Below, piece by piece: positions 4,366-7,451 of a DNA stretch of 7,451 bases. The notes beneath the pieces were generated by a model. That model did no database searches. It was not told the DNA's origin and was given only the letters and a program-made list of their open reading frames with translations. Position numbers and translations under genes: made by a program. Source of the DNA: Candidatus Cloacimonadota bacterium (GTDB taxonomy: Bacteria; Hydrothermota; E44-bin80). The DNA is taken from the NCBI GenBank assembly GCA_004375785.1, contig SOKM01000107.1, forward strand, positions 1 to 7,451, read 5' to 3'. Numbering within the stretch: position 1 is the first letter of the stretch; every line of letters begins with the position of its first letter.

Positions 4366-4698
4366 ATGAGCAAGTTAAAGGAAGAAGAGCTTTTGGATTG
4401 GCTCGATGATTTTAAATATGCGTGGAGTTATTATCCAAAAGCTAGCTTATATAAAAAGGGATTAGTGGATCAAGCCTACCAGCAAATAAGAGAGATGATC
4501 CAGAAGCAACCAAAGAAGGGGAAACCTTTAATGGGAATAGAGGGAGAAATGTTTAACAAGGCACATAAGAATCAGCCAGAAATCACCGAGGAGTGGATCG
4601 AGGAGAAGGCGAATGAGCTATGGTTATTAGGTACAAGAGGATTGGACAATGATAAATTAAAAGACTTCATCCGTTCACTCGCTGAGGCGATAAAATGA
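4366..4698 (+). CDS. Hypothetical helical phage protein, 110 aa
   Basis: ATG 4366 directly follows the previous stop, with AAGGAGG at 4354-4360. The product is charged and mostly helical: residues 1-50 form a helical region with aromatic residues (WLDDFKYAWSYYP), and ITEEWIEEKANELWLLGTRGLDNDKLKDFIRSLAEAIK (73-110) resembles a segment found at the end of various phage proteins of unknown function. There is no catalytic signature. It is the last gene of the left operon, with a terminator hairpin starting 3 nt after its TGA. Confidence 0.7.
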   Translation: MSKLKEEELLDWLDDFKYAWSYYPKASLYKKGLVDQAYQQIREMIQKQPKKGKPLMGIEGEMFNKAHKNQPEITEEWIEEKANELWLLGTRGLDNDKLKDFIRSLAEAIK

Positions 4699-4700
4699 CC

Positions 4701-4766
4701 GACCTGGTCCCCTTAACCATACCCCTCCTTTTCCCCCTAAAACTTGGTGGGGGCCGGGTCTTTCTA
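4701..4766 (+). terminator. Intrinsic terminator of the left operon
   Basis: GACCTGGTCCCC (4701-4712) pairs along its whole length with GGGGGCCGGGTC (4749-4760): 12 pairs, two of them G-U. A pyrimidine-rich loop of 36 nt separates the arms, and TTTCTATTT follows. The loop is long for a classic terminator, but the stem is very stable and the position immediately after the operon's last stop codon is right. Confidence 0.75.
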
Positions 4767-4767
4767 T

Positions 4768-4796
4768 TTGACTTTGAGGGATGAGTATTGTATATT
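4768..4796 (+). promoter_or_regulatory. Sigma70-type promoter for the right operon / small RNA
   Basis: TTGACT (4768-4773) and TATATT (4791-4796) are separated by exactly 17 bp. One mismatch in each hexamer relative to consensus, and the location in the only sizeable gene-free gap right after a terminator, make this the clearest promoter in the window. Transcription would begin near 4802-4805. Confidence 0.8.
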
Positions 4797-4802
4797 AAAG
4801 GG

Positions 4803-4914
4803 GATGGTACGCTGGAATAATGAAAATAAACAATAAGGGCCCTCGTGGTACGTCTCACCTTCCTTCCTACCTGGAAGATTCCGGTGTACCAAAGACGGAA
4901 GCGAGGGCTTTTTT
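4803..4914 (+). ncRNA. Candidate structured small RNA or attenuator leader
   Basis: The segment runs from the predicted start of transcription to a U6 tract. An outer stem GCCCTCG (4839-4845) / CGAGGGC (4902-4908) is followed by TTTTTT, as in an intrinsic terminator. Inside are CACC (4856-4859)/GGTG (4883-4886) and a hairpin CTTCC (4863-4867)/GGAAG (4873-4877) with a 5-nt loop. Two further helices compete or form a pseudoknot: TGGTA (4846-4850)/TACCA (4887-4891) and CGTCT (4851-4855)/AGACG (4893-4897). A promoter-to-terminator unit of about 110 nt fits a phage small RNA; the alternative is a leader that terminates or reads through into the genes from 4931. It matches no riboswitch class I know. 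A 33-codon frame (4820-4921) also spans it. Confidence 0.5.
4839..4914 (+). terminator. U6 terminator closing the structured leader
   Basis: A perfect 7-bp stem (4839-4845 with 4902-4908) is followed by six T at 4909-4914. The arms are 56 nt apart, but the space between them is itself folded into hairpins, which brings the arms together. Termination here would leave about 110 nt of RNA; read-through would express the right operon. Confidence 0.6.
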
Positions 4915-4930
4915 CTATTAAGGATGGATG

Positions 4931-5224
4931 ATGAAATTTAGTAAAGAATATTCCAAATTAACTAAAAAGAGATTTACAACTATAAGAAAGAATACAAGAA
5001 GATATAAACCGGAAAGCATTTACGATATAATTACTCCAAAGCAAAAGTTTAGGGCAAGGATAATAAGTAGAGAATACATCACAAAAAAAGATATTACGGA
5101 TTTTATAGCTCTATATGATGCTGATTGTTTTTATAAACGAGAATTAATTGAATTGCTTGAGAAATGGTATGGGGAACATTTTGATGATTTTGTACTCATT
5201 ACTTTAGAAAGGATAGATGAATGA
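4931..5224 (+). CDS. ASCH-like phage protein, 97 aa
   Basis: I choose ATG 4931, 6 nt after AAGGA (4920-4924); ATG 4928 just upstream is also possible. The opening RFTTIRKNTRRYKPESIYDI resembles the TIR-containing start of ASCH-fold proteins, followed by a beta strand KFRARIISREYI, a helical DITDFIALYDAD and an ending WYGEHFDDFVLITLERID. ASCH domains are small PUA-like folds thought to bind RNA or modified nucleotides, and phage versions are usually uncharacterised. Motif-level similarity is all I can claim. It is the first gene of the right operon, and its TGA overlaps the initiator's ATG (ATGA at 5221-5224). Confidence 0.65.
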   Translation: MKFSKEYSKLTKKRFTTIRKNTRRYKPESIYDIITPKQKFRARIISREYITKKDITDFIALYDADCFYKRELIELLEKWYGEHFDDFVLITLERIDE

Positions 5225-6144
5225 TGATAAAAAGAAAGGTTGATAAGTTTTGGTTTCCCTGGTGGCCCGAGAAGTGGCTTTGGGGAACGATCAGAATAGA
5301 ATGTACACCAGCAGAGCGAGGAATCTGGGTCGACTTACTTTCGCTTGCATCTAAGGATGATGGTCATATTCGAGCAAACGAGGAGACACCATATCCATTA
5401 CGCCAACTTGCCGGAATGCTAATACTCACAGAAGAAGAATTGAATGATGCTATTAATAAATTTATAAAATTAGGAAAATTAACTAAGACAAAAACAACAA
5501 CATTATATGTTACTAAATGGGAGAAATATCAATTCAGCGAGAGGCACAAAAGACGAGTAGAAGGAGAAATGTCCGATAAAAAGGACATAGAGTCCAAAAA
5601 AGGGACACCTATATTAAATAATAATACATTAAATAATAATAAATTAGAAAATAACATAGAGCTCAGAAAACAAATAATAGACTTATTCAATGAAACAACA
5701 AATCAAAAACGATCTTATACTTGTGATGGAACGAATAAATTAATTAATGGTAGATTAAGTGAAGGAAGAACCATAGATGATTTTAAGCATGTTATAGATA
5801 CGAAATACACTCAATGGAGAAATGACGAAAAGATGAGTCAATTTATAAGACCATCAACTCTATTTAGACCAGAGAATTTTGAGAATTACTTAAATGAACC
5901 TTATGAAGACCCCAGAAAAAAGATATTAAAAGTAGGAGTCTCCACCCACGCTTCATCAAAGAAAGAAGATGATTATTCTAAAGCCAGGGCAATAAAAATG
6001 AAAGAGCTGGAAGCAAAATACAAGCCTCAAATTGATAAGGCGATGAAAACGAAAAACTCAGATTGGATGGATGAGATTGACAATAAGATTAAGGAAGGAA
6101 TGGCAGAGTTTTCTCGTAATTACCAAAGTGAGGAGGGAAAATGA
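5221..6144 (+). CDS. Phage replication initiator / replisome organiser (Phg_2220_C domain)
   Basis: This 307-residue protein has an N-terminal winged-helix-like region (about 10-108): WFPWWPEKWLW, then AERGIWVDLLSLAS, RQLAGMLILTEEELNDAINKFIKLGKL and LYVTKWEKYQF, the pattern of phage replisome organisers. A polar, Asn-rich linker (112-148) leads to a C-terminal domain at about 152-226 (LFNETTNQKR, INGRLSEGRTIDDFKHVID, MSQFIRPSTLF, FENYLNE), which matches the conserved phage C-terminal domain Phg_2220_C. The end is lysine-rich and helical. Members bind the phage origin and help load the replicative helicase. Start ATG 5221, 7 nt after GAAAGGA. The linker DNA holds candidate origin repeats. DnaD-like is an alternative name for the same role. 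Confidence 0.85.
   Translation: MMIKRKVDKFWFPWWPEKWLWGTIRIECTPAERGIWVDLLSLASKDDGHIRANEETPYPLRQLAGMLILTEEELNDAINKFIKLGKLTKTKTTTLYVTKWEKYQFSERHKRRVEGEMSDKKDIESKKGTPILNNNTLNNNKLENNIELRKQIIDLFNETTNQKRSYTCDGTNKLINGRLSEGRTIDDFKHVIDTKYTQWRNDEKMSQFIRPSTLFRPENFENYLNEPYEDPRKKILKVGVSTHASSKKEDDYSKARAIKMKELEAKYKPQIDKAMKTKNSDWMDEIDNKIKEGMAEFSRNYQSEEGK
5570..5645 (+). other. Candidate replication origin inside the initiator gene
   Basis: Four alternating half-sites occur within 40 bp: TGTCC (5570-5574), GGACA (5583-5587), GTCC (5592-5595) and GGGACA (5602-5607). An AT-only stretch follows with two perfect copies of ATTAAATAATAATA (5613-5626 and 5628-5641) at 15-bp spacing. Binding sites next to an easily melted tract inside the initiator gene is the lambda-O arrangement. 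The protein here is just an Asn-rich linker, so coding constraint is low. The origin role is inference. Confidence 0.4.
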
Positions 6145-6299
6145 TTGATCCAAAACTTCTTGAAGCCCTTAAAAATTCAGGAGTTACTTGTAAAGAAATG
6201 ATTGAAATAATCAAAAAAGCTTGGCAAGCATTACCAACTGCAAAACAATTAGCAAATAATTTTTATAATAATTTGAAATATTGGAGGGGAAATGACTGA
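6141..6299 (+). CDS. Hypothetical helical mini-protein, 52 aa
   Basis: ATG 6141 overlaps the initiator stop (ATGA) and follows AGGAGGG (6131-6137) by 3 nt. The product is helical: LLEALKNSGVTCKEMIEIIKKAWQALPTAKQLANNFYNNLKYWRG. The 'SGVTCKEMIEII' part loosely resembles a helix-turn-helix or a short coiled interaction motif, but is too short to assign. It sits directly behind the replication initiator and could be an accessory factor; this is context only. The stop overlaps the next start by 8 nt. Confidence 0.65.
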   Translation: MIDPKLLEALKNSGVTCKEMIEIIKKAWQALPTAKQLANNFYNNLKYWRGND

Positions 6300-6654
6300 A
6301 TTTACCAAAGAAGAAATAAGCCTGTGTAAACAGATAGCGGAGAAGCATAGGAGAGAGATTAAAAAGAGGCAATATTATTATAATGCTTTTTTAAAAAGAA
6401 TTCAGTGGAGTGGTGAAGATGGGCAATCTCAAGCATCGTGGGCAATCCCCCTCTGGACTATATCCGACTGCTTGGAGTTTTTGAAAAAGAAATGCCGAGA
6501 CCATGTACTTTTAATCCATGATGAGGGAGATGAAAAAGAGTGGTGGTTATGGATGGACGAATACAAGGAAACTCAACAAGTGGGAAGTGGTAAAACTCCA
6601 CTTGAAGCCTGCCTGAAAGCGGTAATTGAGGTTTTGAAAAATGCAAAAATCTAA
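6292..6654 (+). CDS. Hypothetical phage protein, 120 aa
   Basis: ATG 6292 follows GGAGGGG (6283-6289) by 2-4 nt and overlaps the previous gene. The N-terminal 40 residues are a basic helix (EKHRREIKKRQYYYNAFLKR). Then come IPLWTISDCLEFLKKK, a WWLWMDEY strand region and a final GKTPLEACLKAVIEVLKNAK. The combination of 'LWTISDCLEFL' and 'TPLEACLKAV' is a pattern I associate with phage hypothetical proteins of unknown role. No active-site motif is seen. The 3' end overlaps the DUF5131 gene by 14 nt. Confidence 0.75.
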   Translation: MTEFTKEEISLCKQIAEKHRREIKKRQYYYNAFLKRIQWSGEDGQSQASWAIPLWTISDCLEFLKKKCRDHVLLIHDEGDEKEWWLWMDEYKETQQVGSGKTPLEACLKAVIEVLKNAKI

Positions 6655-7318
6655 AATCGAATGGACTGATTATACTTGGAATCCAATCAAGGGACTTTGC
6701 CCACATGATTGTTGGTATTGCTATGCTAGGAAGGTCTATGAAAGGTTCGGTTGGAATACTGAAATGCGATTTGAGTTACATGACCCCAAAGCTATAGACA
6801 AGCTTCATAGACAGAATATCCCTGATGGCTCAAAAGTTTTTGTCTGCTCTACTTTTGAGTTATTCCATCCTGAAGTTCCTAAAACATGGAGGAAAGATAT
6901 ATTTGACACGATAAAGCTTAATCCAAAAATCACCTTCCAAATCCTAACCAAACTCCCTCAGCACATAGACCGCCCCATGCCTGATAATGTGTGGTTGGGG
7001 GTATCTGTTACTCAGGGAAGCGATGAGGGTTGGAGTAGAATATATGATTTAAGCCGAGCAAAGGCAAAGCTTAAATTCATCTCATTTGAACCACTGTTGG
7101 GATTATTGAATCAATCATTGATTTCTAATGCAGTTGATTTTGATTGGTTTATATTCGGAAGATTGACAGGACATGGCAAAGAACATGACCCCGACAAGAG
7201 ATGGATAGAACCAGCCGTAGATTATTTTAGAGGATATAAGAAACCAGTTTTCCTCAAAAACAACCTCAAGGAGATTTGGGGAGAACCTCTTATACAAGAA
7301 TTTCCAAGGGAGGAATAA
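6641..7318 (+). CDS. DUF5131 (phage Gp37/Gp68) family, radical-SAM-like protein
   Basis: The 225-residue protein opens KIEWTDYTWNPIKGLCPHDCWYCYARK, the hallmark of DUF5131 proteins. Cys20-x3-Cys24-x2-Cys27 is the CxxxCxxC pattern that binds the 4Fe-4S cluster of radical SAM enzymes. Further family marks are VFVCSTFELFHP (67-78), FQILTKLPQ (99-107), VWLGVSVT (117-124), FISFEPLLG (147-155) and the WFIFGRLTGHGKEHDP block (169-184). Length fits the family and no residue of the cysteine triad is lost. The substrate is unknown; many phages carry it near replication genes. Start ATG 6641 has a modest TGAGG 9 nt upstream and probably relies on coupling with the overlapping upstream gene. Confidence 0.9.
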   Translation: MQKSKIEWTDYTWNPIKGLCPHDCWYCYARKVYERFGWNTEMRFELHDPKAIDKLHRQNIPDGSKVFVCSTFELFHPEVPKTWRKDIFDTIKLNPKITFQILTKLPQHIDRPMPDNVWLGVSVTQGSDEGWSRIYDLSRAKAKLKFISFEPLLGLLNQSLISNAVDFDWFIFGRLTGHGKEHDPDKRWIEPAVDYFRGYKKPVFLKNNLKEIWGEPLIQEFPREE

Positions 7319-7451
7319 ATGGGACGGCATCTTTCTAAGGAAGACTATGCAAAACGTGCCAAGAGGATAGTCGAATTGCGAGAGAAGGAAGGATTACAAT
7401 TCGCAGATATAGCGAGGAGGATGGGCATCCTGCAGGGAGTCGTAGAGTATT
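7319..7451 (+). CDS. N-terminal part of a helix-turn-helix protein (cut by window end)
   Basis: ATG 7319 lies 4 nt after GGGAGGA, directly after the DUF5131 stop. Forty-four codons are visible: a charged start MGRHLSKEDYAKRAKRIVELREKEG, then LQFADIARRMGILQGVVEY, which fits a helix-turn-helix (helix 'QFADIARRMGI', turn, recognition helix start). It may be a small DNA-binding regulator or the beginning of a terminase small subunit or sigma-like protein; the visible part cannot tell these apart. Confidence 0.65.
   Translation, partial: MGRHLSKEDYAKRAKRIVELREKEGLQFADIARRMGILQGVVEY

Noticed and set aside
4667..4858. Minus-strand open frame across the intergenic gap
   Set aside because: It overlaps the terminator and promoter, has arginine/proline-rich low-complexity content and no ribosome site, so it is a by-product of the hairpins.
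4846..4901. The structured RNA as a glutamine riboswitch because of GACGGAAG
   Set aside because: Only that short string resembles the class; the flanking conserved segments and the overall architecture do not match.

Overview
The window reads as part of a tailed-phage or prophage genome. Every credible gene is on the + strand, and genes are packed end to end with ATGA or TAATG overlaps and strong GGAGG-type ribosome binding sites. About half the genes encode fewer than 80 residues. Recognisable products are typical phage replication and recombination functions. The DNA is AT-rich, with a sigma70-like promoter (TTGACT, 17 bp, TATATT) and U-tract terminators, so the host is a bacterium. A low-GC Firmicutes-like or uncultured anaerobic host is plausible, but nothing here fixes it. 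No tRNA, rRNA, CRISPR array, integrase or insertion sequence is visible.

Left operon (1-4698). It opens with the tail of an unidentified gene and two small Cys-pair proteins. Next come a RecA/Sak4-like P-loop ATPase (513-1556) and, after two mini-genes, a DUF669-like single-stranded DNA-binding protein whose C-terminus ends DDEVPF like bacterial SSB tails. From 2304 to 4698 there is a run of small cassettes: a DUF3789-like membrane mini-protein, several tiny Cys-pair proteins, an HNH endonuclease and several unknowns. A GC-rich hairpin with a U tract (4701-4766) ends the operon.

Main novelty. Five gene junctions between 2783 and 4202 carry the same ~34-nt element. It spans the end of the upstream gene, an internal AAGG ribosome site, an ATG/GTG that opens a minicistron (MSTRR-stop in its basic form), and the AGGAGG of the next gene, which doubles as the Arg-Arg codons of the minicistron. 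In four copies the minicistron stops within a few bases of the next start codon. In the fifth it runs directly into the HNH endonuclease. Changes among the M-S-T-R codons are synonymous outside one rearranged copy. This looks like a repeated translational relay, or a recombination junction, analogous in position to the start-associated sequences of cluster K mycobacteriophages. A second junction motif makes three consecutive genes (ends at 1556, 1726, 1881) all finish in KEAK, because the next gene's ribosome site is read as those codons.

Intergenic switch (4699-4930). Behind the operon terminator lies a good promoter, then a ~110-nt segment that folds strongly and ends in its own U6 terminator. 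It is a candidate phage small RNA, or an attenuator for the right operon. A 33-codon open frame also spans it.

Right operon (4931-7451). It holds an ASCH-like protein, a replication initiator (winged-helix-like N-terminus plus Phg_2220_C domain) with an AT-rich candidate origin inside its gene, two unknowns, a DUF5131 (Gp37/Gp68) radical-SAM-like protein with CxxxCxxC, and the start of an HTH protein cut by the window edge. The initiator, SSB and ATPase together would supply origin opening, strand protection and annealing/recombination.
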